Of a DNA stretch of 64,000 bases, positions 41,693 to 52,514 are shown piece after piece. The notes beneath the pieces were generated by a model that was not told where the DNA came from, did not search any database, and was given only the letters and a program-made list of their open reading frames with translations. Position numbers and translations under genes: made by a program. Numbering within the stretch: the stretch's first letter is position 1; every line of letters begins with the position of its first letter. Source of the DNA: Undaria pinnatifida (taxonomy: Eukaryota; Sar; Phaeophyceae; Laminariales; Alariaceae); contig JABAKD010000023.1 in NCBI GenBank assembly GCA_012845835.1, positions 12,275,851 through 12,339,850 of the forward strand, written 5' to 3'.

Positions 41693-43330
41693 ATGCTGCG
41701 AAGTTTCTTGCTCATCAGAGGAAAGAATTTTGTCAGTACTTTGACTAACCTAGCCAATCCTACTAAGGCTCGCGCCCCACACCAGCAATCAAAGTCCACC
41801 ATGAGTAAATTCTTCATCCACGAAGGTTTGCTTTGCCGGTCTTACGTCCCTGCCCACCTACGTAGGCGGGACACCTTTCGTGACCAGTTAGTGGTGCCGA
41901 AATCGTTGAGAACACTTGTAATCAACGCTTGCCATGACCTCCCCTCGTCAGGTGGTCACCTAGCCTTTAAAGGTACCTTCGACAAAGTTCGAGATCGTTA
42001 TTGGTGGCCCACGATGCACTCTGACGTTGCCGAACATGTTGAAAGCTGTCTTCCTTGTCAACGCCGCAAAACGTCTCACCGATCATCTACGCTGCCTACC
42101 GGGCACCGACCGGTCACCAGACCGTTTCAACTTGTTGCGGTGGATGTCGTCGAATACAAATCTAAGTCGGAAGGTAATCAATTTATCCTGTCTGTCATCG
42201 ATCACCTCACGCGTTTCCTCATTTTGATACCTATCAAGTCTAAGGAAGCTGCGGTAGTGGTTCGTCATCTTATTGACCGCGTCTTTTCGGTGTTCGGCCC
42301 ACAAGAAACCCTGCATTCCGATCAAGGGAAGTTTCAAAACCAACTCTTGAAATAGTTGCAGTCTGTCTATGGGCACAAGAAAACACGTACCGCCGCTTAT
42401 CGTCCGCAAGGGAACTCTGTTCTCGAGCTTGTCCACAGCACCGTTCACGATATGTTTGCCATGTACAGTAACTTGGCTTGCGATAATTGGGCGGAATTAC
42501 TACCGTTTGTCCAGCTTGCGCACAACACGGCATACTCCAAAACTTTGGAGGAGACTCCCCACTATCTTGTGTTTGGGCGCACGGCTACTCTCCCTGTCGA
42601 ACTCATTCTCGGAGTTCCTTCTACTGATGCACCACAAAATAAACTCGACGACTCACGTCGCACAGTAGAAAATTTGCAGCTCGCGTACGAGTTAGCCCGT
42701 CGCAATCTACAAGAACGAGCGGACAAGCAAGCCGTCGAAAACGAAAAATTGTCTTTCTCCAGTTTTAAAGTGGGCGACAAAGTACTACTGCATCGCCCGT
42801 ACCACGAAACTGACGGACCAAACCCCAAGCTCGTTAGCCCTTGGCATGACCCGTATACCGTCAGAGCTCAGCTCTCCCCTGTTATTCATCGTGTGTCAAA
42901 ACCGAACGAACCGGCCGAAGTTACGGTCCACTTAAGTCGGATGAAACAATTCGTCATACCTAAGTCATTACCTGCCCCTGACTTTGAGGCACTCGATGAC
43001 ATGTTCCTCCTCGGAACCACCCTACCCGTCCCTGATCTTGATGGTTCAATGCACACCGTCACTATCGGCCCGTATGTCATCAAAGCAATCGATGGTCATA
43101 AGCGGGGGGTAGGTGCAGCGTCGGTGGAGAATTTCCAATACCACCTCAAACTTAAAGGTCAACCACCACAATGTGGTGTATGGCGTCACTACAGCACTCT
43201 TCCTCAATGCAAGGAGATGATCGAATCTTACCGTGCTGTAATTCTGTCACAAAATCCTTGGGCTTTCGACCCGCTCGGGAAGAAGAAGCGAACCTATTCT
43301 AGATCGGATCGCGACGAAGGTAACACGTAG
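41693..43330 (+). pseudogene. integrase and chromodomain of Ty3 element 2, one in-frame stop
   Basis: The zinc-binding region (CHDLPSSGGHLAFKG...CLPCQRRK) and the first two catalytic Asp (VAVDVVEY, HSDQGKF) lie in 41693-42355. A TAG at 42353-42355 ends that frame, but homology continues in the same frame at once (YGHKKTRTAAYRPQGN, with the catalytic Glu in SVLELVH). The C-terminal half includes FKVGDKVLLHRPY and a chromodomain-like segment (GPYVIKAIDGHKR ... FQYHLKLKGQP ... VWRHYSTLPQC KEMIESY). Apart from the stop the region is open to the TAG at 43328-43330. Confidence 0.88.
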
Positions 43331-45235
43331 GGCATGTATACGCGCGTCGTCATATACATATTTTTTTTTCTTTGTGATTTGATCGCGTCGGTTTTGCAAC
43401 AACCGATGCCCGGCGCCCACGTGTTTTAGTATTTCCTGTAGCCGGCAGCCTTTCATGGCTTCCTTTGATTTTCGTTCGTATTTTGTCCTCCGTGCGAAGT
43501 ACCGCGCACGCGTGCCCGTGGTTATCTTGTTTTTGAAGCATGACCACTGATCATGTATGTTTTTTCTATTGACTTCTTAGTGAAGTACAATAGCGTCTGT
43601 CGTACGCCAGTTGACTCCCCGCGTCGTTACGCGCCCTTGTGTCCTCGCACGACCTTTGGAACCGGTATCAATTTGTGTACTCTAAGCAATATGGAGCTTT
43701 GCTTTGCCAGAAATCCGAGTGGAATAGCCTATTAGTCGTCTTTGTGCTGCATCGTGTACGTCGCCTGTTGGCACTTCGTCTAGTCGACTACTCGTTTTTT
43801 TTTTCCGGAGTGGCTTTCAGCCACAGGGGGGTCGAACAAGATCCGAGTTAGTCGAGAGGAAATTCATAATAAACGAGCAAACACCATGTCTTGTCTACTG
43901 GCTCCGCGGACATCACACGCCCAGTCTCTTCCCACCGGAATGCTTTTAATAGCGGAGTTATTGGATATGTGCCTGCGTCTGAACACAAATTCTAGAACCT
44001 GTGGGAACGTTTCGCACGTTCTCCTAGAAAGATCGTCTCTCGGAGCGATGTCGTTCTCGCCCACATTCCGAGCCACAAGGAAGGGTACAACATCCCGAGG
44101 AACCTCAAGACGTCTTCCCAGACGCTTCCTCAGCTCGTTGCCCCTTGCTTTCGTCCGAAAGGAGTGCGAGGGTGCGCCTTCGCACACCTCTCACACTTCC
44201 TTCTGTCCCCATCTCAACCTGAGATTCTGTCTCTTTACCGAGGACGTCTATTCGTCCGGTGATCGTCAACACCGCCCACATTCTGCGACCGTTGCCTGAG
44301 AGGGACGCTTGTACACAAAGCGTTGGAGATTCGCACCTCCCTGCGGTGTTCTCGAGAACCAACCCTTATAGTAGTGCCAATGAACAGCAGTAATGTTCTC
44401 ATCTTCATTATATCGTTATAATACTCGCCAACCCCCCCTGATTTTTTTTCTGATCAAACTGTGTATAGAAAAAAAACAAGATTACACTGGTTTTTGTTAC
44501 AGTAGTAGTACTACTAATAGTATATAGTAATAATCATAATGCTGTACGAGTATAGCGTCCTATTAATAATACATACCTGGTACAGCAGTACCTAGTAGCG
44601 TGCAGTGTTACAGGGGAATTTATTTTGTTACTATCTCGCGATATGTCATACAGTATTATACCCAGTAGTAAATACGATATCTCATTAATATCGGTTACAG
44701 CGTGTATACCCAATAGTAAATACGATATCTCAGTAAGATCGGTTATGCCATATGCCCATCGTGATGTATTTACAAGTAGTGGTATTGTGTTGATATATGA
44801 TGCTGCATGTAGTACAACATTCTCGTATTTGTATTGATACCTGGTATATCTTTAAAATATCAGATATCGGATAACAAAATTCTGGATACGATATCAACAG
44901 CAGTACGTATGATACGAGAAGTACTCGTACCAGGTATAAAACTATATACCTAGACCTCGCCCCCCTCGGACGTCTCGCTCGGCATATCCTCCCCCCTCTC
45001 AGCCCTTCTCAGCCCGTAATTGCCGAAAAGAAATTTAGTTGCTGGGGAAAAGAACCGTCCCGAAGTTCCTTGCCTTCCTTGCTTTCCCTAGTCTCATTCT
45101 TACTTACTTTTTAGCTCTCATTCTCTGATCTTTACTACTTGCTCTCTGATATTTTTATTTTGCTTTTTCAGCAACTTCTTTCTTGTACTTTTATTTGAAG
45201 TTGGCCAATTGCTGGCTGTTGAGAGGGAATTGCCG
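43330..45235. other. inner part of LTR element 1, no gene recognised
   Basis: Frames of up to 137 codons (43886-44299) lack recognisable domains. 44500-44990 is AT-rich with recurring words such as GATATCTCA.TAA.ATCGGTTA (44669 and 44725), AATAGTAAATACGATATC and ACCTGGTA. It could include remains of the missing parts of either Ty3 element. Confidence 0.4.
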
Positions 45236-45302
45236 TTGACGGCTGCAGACAATTTGAATTTGAAATTTGCCGGATCGGCAATAACAATTTGAAGTTGAAA
45301 TT

Positions 45303-45674
45303 TGCGAAGCGGACCAAGGCTAGTGCGGGAGGAGGCTCCGCCAACAGCAGTGGGGGTGGTGGAGGTTCAGGATCAGGCGTGTGGAAGCTGTGGGCAAGAA
45401 CGGGACTCAGCTTCTTCTGGCAATCCTGATTGGCCATGCCCGAGCCAGGGTTGTGACGGCTTCCTCATCGCACGAAATAGGAAAAACAGGAGTTCCCAGT
45501 ACGCTGTCTGCGACACCTGCAGAAGTGACGAGCCTTCCACGTGCCAAGCTTTTCATAACCTTAACAAGAAGCACTGGGGAAGCGGCGACAACCCTCGTGT
45601 GTGTGACTGGTGTGACGCGGACACCTGTGATTCACCTTCGGTCCCTAACGAAGGAGCTGAGAGCTTGACGAAAC
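45303..45674 (+). pseudogene. Cys-rich (zinc-finger-like) exon, left copy
   Basis: Reads QERDSASSGNPDWPCPSQGC then DGFLIARNRKNRSSQ, CDTCRSDEPSTCQAFHNLNKK and CDWCDADTCDSPS, with nine or so cysteines in CP-x3-C, C-x2-C and C-x2-C-x4-C patterns that suggest metal binding. It ends at a consensus donor (GACGAAAC|GTGAGT). Upstream of WPCP the left copy lacks 2 bp that the right copy keeps (near 45392), so the Gly/Ser-rich lead (KASAGGGS) is out of frame. The family is not recognised. Exon 1 ends in phase 1 while the next clear exon starts in phase 0, so at least one small exon in between is missing from this model. Confidence 0.55.
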
Positions 45675-45689
45675 GTGAGTTACATTTCT

Positions 45690-46280
45690 GTTGTTGTGCT
45701 GTGATTTCTTTTTCATGCGTACAAACACACTTTTGCATGTACGAGTACGTGTACGGGGCAGTCCCGTCATCGCGGTGTAAGCGGGAATTGTAAGTACTCA
45801 GGTCTACGAGTAGACCTATGCAGTGACGCTGTGTGATGCGATTTCTTTTTCATACGTACAGCCAAACACACTTCATGTATGTACGACTACGAGTACGGGG
45901 CAGTCCCGTCATCGGGGTAAGCGGGGGTTGAACAAGTGGTCCATGCAGTGACGCTTTGTGCTGTGATATAAACACACGTTTTGGATGTACGACTACGACT
46001 ACGTGGTATCTATACATGTAAGACGCAATGAAAACGGGCAAGTCTCATCACGGGGGTCAGCCAGGGTTGTAAAAATGGTCCATGCAGTGATAAATAACAC
46101 AGCAGCATGATACCTCAGCACCAGTCGCAGTACACACTGGAGGTTGATATATAGCAGTAAACAGAAGCTGAAGTTAACCTGGGTGATGCTGGAGAGCAGT
46201 CCCGTGATTGGGGTTAGCGAGTTGTTCATGTAGTGACGCGGTGTACTACTACTGTTACTCATTTTTCATACAACCACATG
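45690..46280 (+). repeat. intronic minisatellite, left arm
   Basis: Three to four diverged ~130-150-bp units share TGTGCTGTGAT..CTTTTTCATACGTACA, ACGAGTACGGGGCAGTCCCG, TCATCGGGGTAAGCGGG and GGTCCATGCAGTGACGC. They start near 45695, 45830, 45960 and 46080. They sit between the Cys-rich exon and exon 46709-46876. The right arm has an extra unit (62610-63240). Confidence 0.75.
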
Positions 46281-46708
46281 AACTCTTTGTATTAACGAGT
46301 ACAAGCAGGGTGCGCAACCTCTTCAGGAATCGCAGTACACGTCGGTCGTAATAGTGTTGATAGCAGCAGTAATAGAGTAGTACCGAACAATACATACAGC
46401 AGGTACTGTCTCTTACCCTTCGTTGTCGGTATTCCGCCGGTAGGCCTTATATAGCAGTATACCGGGGCTTACGCTTACCAGTTGCGACTGTGAATCCCGT
46501 TCGTTCCTGTCCCAGTGGTGGTTTCATAGGTGTTAGCAACGTTGTGGTACCAGGCAGGGCTTTGCCCATAAACGACCGCTTTCATTACAACAGTGTTAAA
46601 TTGTACGACTTCCTTTCCAACTTTGGAAATCGACGACAGCTACGTGGCCTTACTATTTTGAACATTCACTGAACGCTAGGTATTCCCATCCGTTGTTGTC
46701 GTTTGCAG

Positions 46709-46876
46709 AAGCCCTGCGAAGCAGCCGCCGAGGGCCGCCAAGTCGGCGAGGACATAAACACGAAGTGCACCGGCGAAATCAAGGTCGGTGACCTCCTGAA
46801 GAAGGCAGGCGACCACTTGCTCGATATACATCCCGCATTCCATTCCCACGGTGCCACGAGGGCGTTCGACATCGAG
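46709..46876 (+). CDS. internal exon of the inverted-repeat gene, left copy
   Basis: A 168-bp exon with acceptor GTTTGCAG and donor GAG|GTACGT. It encodes 56 residues beginning KPCEAAAEGRQVGEDIN, then KVGDLLKKAGDHLLDIHPAF and HSHGATRAFDIE. The right copy has the same length and splice sites, and differs at three bases (two amino-acid changes, C to F and E to D). It joins in phase to the next exon. No family is recognised; the exon is helical and soluble in character. Confidence 0.7.
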
Positions 46877-47150
46877 GTACGTTCTACTCTTATCTTGCGT
46901 CCTGTGTGTCACGAGTCGAGACATCCATGTCTCTTGCTCAAGACTAGGGGATGGCGTGCGGATATAGTCTATGAAGTGCGGCTCTTTTTCCGAGTACCAA
47001 GAGCAAGTACAACAATACCACAACAATTACTAACAGCGAAAGGAGCTCCAATAATTTGGATGGTTACGACGTCTGCTGGAGAGAAGTACTAATACTTTTT
47101 TTCACATACTTATCGACGTTCTCCCGCCATGCTTCAACGTTTGTGGACAG

Positions 47151-47255
47151 ATCCACAAGACCATCGACAAAAAACAAGAGTGCAAGGTGCTGGGTACCTC
47201 CGCTGAGGAGGAAGAGTCCAAGCAAGCCTGCATGCTCCTTCGGAAGCAATGTTGA
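47151..47255 (+). CDS. last exon of the inverted-repeat gene, left copy
   Basis: A 105-bp exon after acceptor TTTGTGGACAG. It encodes IHKTIDKKQECKVLGTSAEE ending LLRKQC and TGA. It continues in phase from the 168-bp exon. A TACTAAT sequence at 47085-47091 could be the branch point. The C-terminal Cys residues and Lys/Glu-rich composition are shared with the right copy. Confidence 0.65.
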   Translation: MHKTIDKKQECKVLGTSAEEEESKQACMLLRKQC

Positions 47256-47769
47256 CAGCACGTTCTTTACAGAACGTTAAGTTGTGGTTTATTATACCAG
47301 CATCGTTTTTTGAGAACTATGCCTAAATGCGTGCTCTTCGTCTTTCAGGAATACAAATGTACTTCACATGTTTGCGGTGTGTGCGTTCAAGTTCCTGCTT
47401 CCAGCATGTTTTTTTTGGCACTGCGCTCCTTTACATCTTCAGTTGTAGTTTTCCTGTCTCTATCCTCGACAAGCGCGTGCCTGGTGTTTATGCACTGCGA
47501 TAATTTATTATTGATGATCGACTTAGAGAGAGAGCTATTAATAAGTGTACAGGACCTAGGTGCTACCTGAGAGGTGGAAGGATATGCCAAGCAAGTCCTC
47601 CGACGTGCCCATGATGGACTGGGCGAATGGATGATAATAACAAACTCATAATCATAATCGTCTCTATCCTGTACCGTTGTACTATATATTGACCTCTTGG
47701 TATTTTCAAGTCGCCAGTTGCGCCATTTGTGCTTCTTTTCCGCCTTTCTACTGAATGTCTATTCCTCCT

Positions 47770-47820
47770 TCCGCAAGCGTAGCGGGCGGCGCCCAGCCGC
47801 CCGCGAGCGAAGCCCTTGTA
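47770..47820. repeat. GC-rich hairpin, GCGTAGCGGGCGGCG type
   Basis: GCGTAGCGGGCGGCGCCCAG pairs with CCGCCCGCGAGCGAAGC. It marks the inner end of the left inverted-repeat arm. The inverse copy is at 61056-61110, and the left half recurs at 3303, 3546 and 3834. Confidence 0.9.
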
Positions 47821-47821
47821 T

Positions 47822-50160
47822 GGTTTATGGTATGTACTAGTACCTGATATTCGACACAAAGCTCGCGGTACTACTGTGAAATGTGGAATAAACAGCCTGC
47901 CCAAAGATAAAGGCTAATTATTATGCGGATCCCATTCCGAGCTTCAGATTTTTGTGGTCTGGTCGCTAAAATAAAACTCTCTCGTGGAAAGTCGAACTAC
48001 TCGTATCAGGTATATGTATGAGCAAATGATGTATAATGCGTAATACGCGTGATCGGAGTATCACACACAGCTTGTAAAATAATAGTCATATTTTTATTAC
48101 TACCTGGTACATTATTTTACTGGCTCAACAGTCCATGTTACTCCCTCCCCAGCATCCTGCCTACATAAATACCCCCCAACTTGCATTTAGGCAAGGCTTA
48201 CTAGCAGGCAGGGATGCATGTATGTATTTTCCAGTTCAAAATTGAAAAAAAAATTGGTTTACGGATATTGTCAAAATTAAAATACACTCCAGTTGTGAGA
48301 TCGCATTGTACCATCGCTTGCTGTATGCATCCGTTATCGATTGAGTACGTGCTGGTACCCAAACAAACGAAAAATATTTTTTTCAGGCAGGTATACCCGG
48401 TCAGTTTAGCGTCAAAAATGGTGCAACACAAAAAAAACAAGAGCACATCACAAACGACATACAGAACATATGATACACGCATGTATACAGCATGATGACA
48501 TACATCCCTGGTGCAACAATGCAGAAGTAGTCGTCGTAAGAGTAAGTACGAGCACGAGAGCAAAAAAATGCATGCTTTGCGGAACAATTTATACCATTGA
48601 TGCATACGTACCAACGTTTCGTCTGCAGCGCATACAAGAAAGACAGTGTGTCAGTCAAAGCGGGGAGAATCTCGTTTGCTCTCTGTATGTACTGCTGTGC
48701 GTAGCATGGACTGCGTGACTCCTCATCATGTATGAACTATTTAGCGTCTCATTCCTCGCCTCGATTATCTAGAGATCACGACCACCGATTCTCATCACTC
48801 ATGCGGCCTGCTGTACTGCTGCTTCTATTTCTGCGGTGTCTGCCTGTGGTTATCCTGCAGCGTGTGGGGTTCGTGATACTGTTTCAAGCGAGATTTTTCT
48901 ACACGTGCTAGATTTTCAACATGATAAAATAGAGTTGAACTGCCATGAAATTTTCTTCAACATCCTTTAAAATTTATTCATATTTAGACTACTCCTTTTT
49001 TCCATACTATATTCTATACATTATTTCAACCAAAATTGGCTCGGCATGCAGCTGCGCTTCTACCTGCGCATTTACGACCGTACTTCTACCTGCGTCAAGC
49101 GAGACTATCAACCCACACGTATCCCAGCTGAAGCCCAACAACAGCTAGCTGTAGTCTAGCTGCGGTGAGACGTGACGCCTGTGTCCCTGTCTGACCGTCC
49201 TCTTCACATAGACGACGTCTAGGCTAGCAGTCCTCCTTGCAAGCAGCTTGTGATGGCTGACGAAACTCACAGCAGCAGTAGCAACAATACCCGTCTTCTT
49301 TTTTTCGTACGTACGTGTACTTTGCTATTCCTTTCCGTACGTACTCGTACATATCGTACATATACTTTGCTACCGTGGACGTGCTCCTACAGCAACAAAG
49401 ATGACTTGAAACTTGCGAGTTGACATTGCGACTTGAAGCTTGCTATATGGTTGACACGGCATTGGTGCATGTATGAACATTTCATGACATCAAACCCGGA
49501 AAGACTCGAGCGAAGCATGCATGTGTTTGGGCATTGATGGCTCGTCTCACAGGAACAATTTTTGAGCATCAAAAAAGTGTAACAAGATGAGGCATGCATA
49601 TTATTACACAATGCTTTACCCTGCTGCGCGGGCATAGTAAAAACAGTATATTTGCTCTACCTTGTTGCACAAGCATAGTAAAAACAGTATATTCAACAAG
49701 CGTTTCTAGAAGAATTGAAAAACATACCGCTCGTATTTTTTAACCTACTATCCTGTTGGCAACGAGATCAGCTTAATTAGCAACACTCCCCTTGTGGTGA
49801 CACCATATAGCACGTGACACCTACGCGCGCGCTATGCTTACATGCTTACGTACCTCTTCCCAGATCCACAGCGTTCGGCACGCTTACTTACGTGGTTCAC
49901 GCATTACGCTTTCTATCCTCGTACCGTCACGGTGCATGAAAACAAAAGCTCTATGCCTGATGACATGACTCAGACCGTCTGTACCCCCTGTACTTTACTA
50001 TAAATTGCACATTTTTTTCTAGATCAGATTCCACGTCTTCAACATCTACAGCAGTGTTCTTGTTGTAAGCTGTACTCCTATCCTCGTGTCCTGGTCCAAT
50101 CTCTCCACCATCTACCTACAGGATTACCATCTCCGGCAAGTTCACCATTCCCTGGGTGAT
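47822..50160. other. inner part of LTR element 1 next to the 5' LTR
   Basis: No gag-like frame on the minus strand where one would be expected. Family H fragments are at 48035-48085 and 48262-48312. TTTGCTaCCtTGTTGcaCAaGCATAGTAAAAACAGTATATT-type repeats occur at 49610-49700 (two direct ~55-bp copies). The rest has no recognised content. Confidence 0.45.
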
Positions 50161-50176
50161 CTCCCTGGGTTCACCA
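50161..50176 (-). promoter_or_regulatory. primer binding site of LTR element 1
   Basis: On the minus strand TGGTGAACCCAGGGAG follows the 5' LTR after one base. The reverse complement ends in CACCA like a tRNA 3' end, so it fits minus-strand priming by a cellular tRNA. Which tRNA is not determined. Confidence 0.6.
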
Positions 50177-50177
50177 T

Positions 50178-50683
50178 CTTACGGCAGCGAGTCGGACCTG
50201 CGCAACTATATTTCCACGGGACTAGTTATGACTCACCTGCTGCCTTGAGAGTTCGTATTCAGTATCCAGCAGTACCTTTGATTCCTCTGATTGATCCGAA
50301 ACTCCAGACTTTGAGCGAAGTTAAACCGTTGAGTCTCGCAAGCACGTGAGATGACAGTTGATGGATGATGTGGATGCACAAGCGAGCTGTCGTTTATGCA
50401 CGGGTGAACAGTTGATATGCCTTTTTAACTTTTAACTTTTGATCGCACTTTTTCTTTTTCAAGCGGGTAGTGTTGACTAAACACCAGGTGATGTCAGGTG
50501 GACGCAACATGCGCTACCACCTGGGTCCGGCGTTACGATCCAGCGGATGAAACCGCTTTATAGATGAAACGTCCTTCCCCCACCCACAGAGCTACCCACC
50601 ACTGCGTCTGCGCCCGGTGAATCGTAATCATCAGACTACGGCCCACCGTATTTTTCATGTTCCCACGTTGGCTTGCCGTAACA
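50178..50683 (-). repeat. 5' LTR of element 1
   Basis: 506 bp; see the 3' LTR. The promoter and polyadenylation signals were not resolved. Confidence 0.88.
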
Positions 50684-50688
50684 AGACT
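50684..50688 (+). repeat. target-site duplication of LTR element 1 (right)
   Basis: AGACT, identical to 35354-35358. Confidence 0.85.
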
Positions 50689-50689
50689 A

Positions 50690-51155
50690 CCACGTATATA
50701 TTACGCGTGGTATCTATCACTACGCATACGCACAACAGACGCAAATCAATTGGAAAAAAGAAACAAACAAAGAAGAGAAAGGAAACGAAATGGGTGCATG
50801 GGGCCAAGAAAAAGAAAAGGTAAATAAATTTCGGGGGGTCTACTGGCGAGTCTGCCACCAGAACGATGCCACGTGATTTTTCGACGATCTACAGCAGTAC
50901 TACGAACGACTTCCGATACACCCACCGAAGCACGGGCTACCGGCGAATCACGCGATCGACAGCTGGCCGTGGTTGTCACGTGTCTCTGTGTTGGGGGCCC
51001 CTGTGCGCTGCCTCTTGTTGGCTCTTGTTTGGGTAAAACATGCGGTGTGCTCGGTGGTCTCACGGCAGCAGCACACCAGAATCAGAACGTCCGCTCGCAC
51101 GACGTATCATTCTTACAGGAAATGTAATATTTTTTTCTCCATCAATATGAACTTA
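50690..51155. other. gene-poor flank of LTR element 1
   Basis: An A/G-rich stretch (50750-50830) then unique-looking sequence. No gene is recognised. Confidence 0.4.
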
Positions 51156-51284
51156 AAACGGTTGTTATATATTGGACAGAGTGATGCGTGGTCGACTAAA
51201 CTTGCCAACGGCATTCGTACTGCACTTTGAGCTATCTGCTGTGGTTTTGGTTGCTACTAGTTGCTGCAGTTTGTGCTAGAAGTT

Positions 51285-52514
51285 TCCACGGGTGGGTTCT
51301 GTAGGGTACTCACAGACCTATACCGGGGGTAGTTACCCTCTGAAATTTCCCTACAGAGAGGCACAGACCGTTCTGTAGTATCCCCCGTACCCTACAGAAT
51401 TATTCTGTGCATTTGTATCATCCCCAGTACCCTACAGAAATGTTCTGTGCATTTTGTACATCCCCCGTACCCTACAGAATAGTTCTGTGTGATGCTGTGA
51501 TGTCTCCGTACCCTACAGGATTATTCGTGACGTCCATTCACAATACCCTATCTGCACAGAAAGTTCTGTATCATCCCCCGTACCCTACATAATTATTCTG
51601 TGCGTTTTGTACATCCCCCGTACCCTACAGAATTGTTCTGTGTGGTTCTGTGATGCCTCCGTACCCTACAGAATGTGTGTACCCGGAACAATTACCCGCA
51701 GCACGGGTGATCTGTGCATTACCCCGTGTGACGTCACGTCCGCGGAGCAAGCGGGAAGGTGAGTCTGCACACACACAGACACCACAGACACACAGCCACA
51801 GCCACCAGCACAAACAGCAGTGTACGCCCACACGAACAGCGGTACACGGACAGATCTCGAGAGGGAACATGAATGGTGCGGACCAAGGCAGCTCTTCGGC
51901 GACCTCAGACACAAACACAAACGCGGGTGGTGGGGTAGTCGATGCCGAGGGCGACACAACCGAAGGCACGCCCGGGAGCAACGAGCAGCAAGAGTCGAAC
52001 GTCCTTGCGGGTATGGTGTTGATTTTGATGCAGAGGGCCATTGTGTTGTGCGTTTAGCGCCCTTGACTCTGCCTTTTCGTCATGTTGTGCGGGATAATAC
52101 AGGGGTGAATCGGGTAAGTACCGGGGGTACTCTGTACGCACAGAGTTCTGCAACACCCGCCTGTACTCTACAGAATAGTTCTGTGTCGTCCACTCACAAT
52201 ACCCTATATTCACAGAATATTTTGTATCATCCCCCGTACCCTACAGAATTATTCTGTGCATTTTGTACATCCCCCGTACCCTACAGATTAGTTCTGTGTG
52301 ATGCTGTGATGCCTCCGTACCCTACAGAATAATTCTGTGATGTCCATCACAATACCCTATCTGCACAGAAAGTTCTGTATCATCCCCCGTACCCTACAGG
52401 ATTATTCTGTGCGTTCTGTAACAGCCCCCGTACCCTACAGGATTACTCTGTGCGTTTTGTACATCCCCCGTACCCTACAGAGAGTACCCGTACCCTACAG
52501 AACCCACCCGTGGA
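51285..52514 (+). mobile_element. 1.23-kb terminal-inverted-repeat DNA element
   Basis: Ends TCCACGGGTGGGTTCTGTAG (51285-) and its exact inverse at the right end; identity extends to GGGTAC. Flanking 5-mers are AAGTT (51280-51284) and AGGTT (52515-52519). The paralogous unit at about 52975 has the uninterrupted AGAAGTTACGCCC, i.e. the empty site. Both subterminal regions (51300-51675 and 52100-52495) consist of CCCCCGTACCCTACAGAAT-type repeats with a higher-order period near 180 bp. The centre (51690-52090) has no transposase. Superfamily unassigned. Confidence 0.82.
51868..52012 (+). CDS. possible first-exon remnant inside the TIR element
   Basis: A frame starting MNGADQGSSSATSDTNTNAG and continuing GVVDAEGDTTEGTPGSNEQQ is Ser/Thr/Gly-rich and acidic. 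It reaches a possible donor (GCGG|GTATGG) near 52012. It may be the start of a lost transposase or host gene. The codons look used (no repeats) but there is no recognisable domain, so the call is weak. Confidence 0.25.

Larger units (their letters stand above)
40327..43330 (+). mobile_element. Ty3 element 2 (chromovirus-like pol), nested in element 1
   Basis: Opposite orientation to element 1. pol runs RT, RNase H, integrase, chromodomain. There is no gag, protease or recognisable LTR on either side; nothing before about 40495 looks like pol, so the 5' end is truncated. A poly-C run at 40130-40147 lies between the two pols. The stretch 43330-43860 could hold the 3' end (a purine-rich CACAGGGGGGTCG at 43820), but no matching LTR was found upstream. 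Frame breaks and one stop show it is dead. Confidence 0.8.
45236..47820 (+). repeat. left arm of the large inverted repeat
   Basis: Matches 61056-64000 in inverted orientation over all ~2.6 kb; the outer end of the right arm runs off the window. The arms differ by about 2 percent in the second exon, plus indels. The inner end is a GC hairpin followed by AAGCCCTTGTA in both arms. The left arm lies inside LTR element 1; the right arm lies outside it. Confidence 0.93.
35359..50683 (-). mobile_element. LTR element 1: Ty3-type retrotransposon, 15.3 kb, with nested inserts
   Basis: Two 506-bp direct LTRs (35359-35864 and 50178-50683) differ at only four positions. On the minus strand the element begins TGTTACGG and ends CCGTAAG. 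It has a primer-binding-site-like TGGTGAACCCAGGGAG one base after the 5' LTR (50161-50176) and a TTGGGGAGG polypurine tract right before the 3' LTR (35865-35873). The flanks are AGACT on both sides. pol lies next to the 3' LTR at 36063-39830, as expected. Between pol and the 5' LTR there is no gag; instead there is a second Ty3 element (plus strand, 40.3-43.3 kb) and a gene-bearing segment (45.2-47.8 kb). pol is broken by many stops and frameshifts although the LTRs are young. Confidence 0.85.

Noticed and set aside
43886-44299. gag of Ty3 element 2
   Set aside because: Lies 3' of pol, lacks a CCHC knuckle and capsid-like segments.
50178-50683. Solo LTR
   Set aside because: The flanking AGACT, the primer-binding-site-like sequence on its inner side and the near identity with the LTR at 35.4 kb show that it is the 5' LTR of the same 15.3-kb element.
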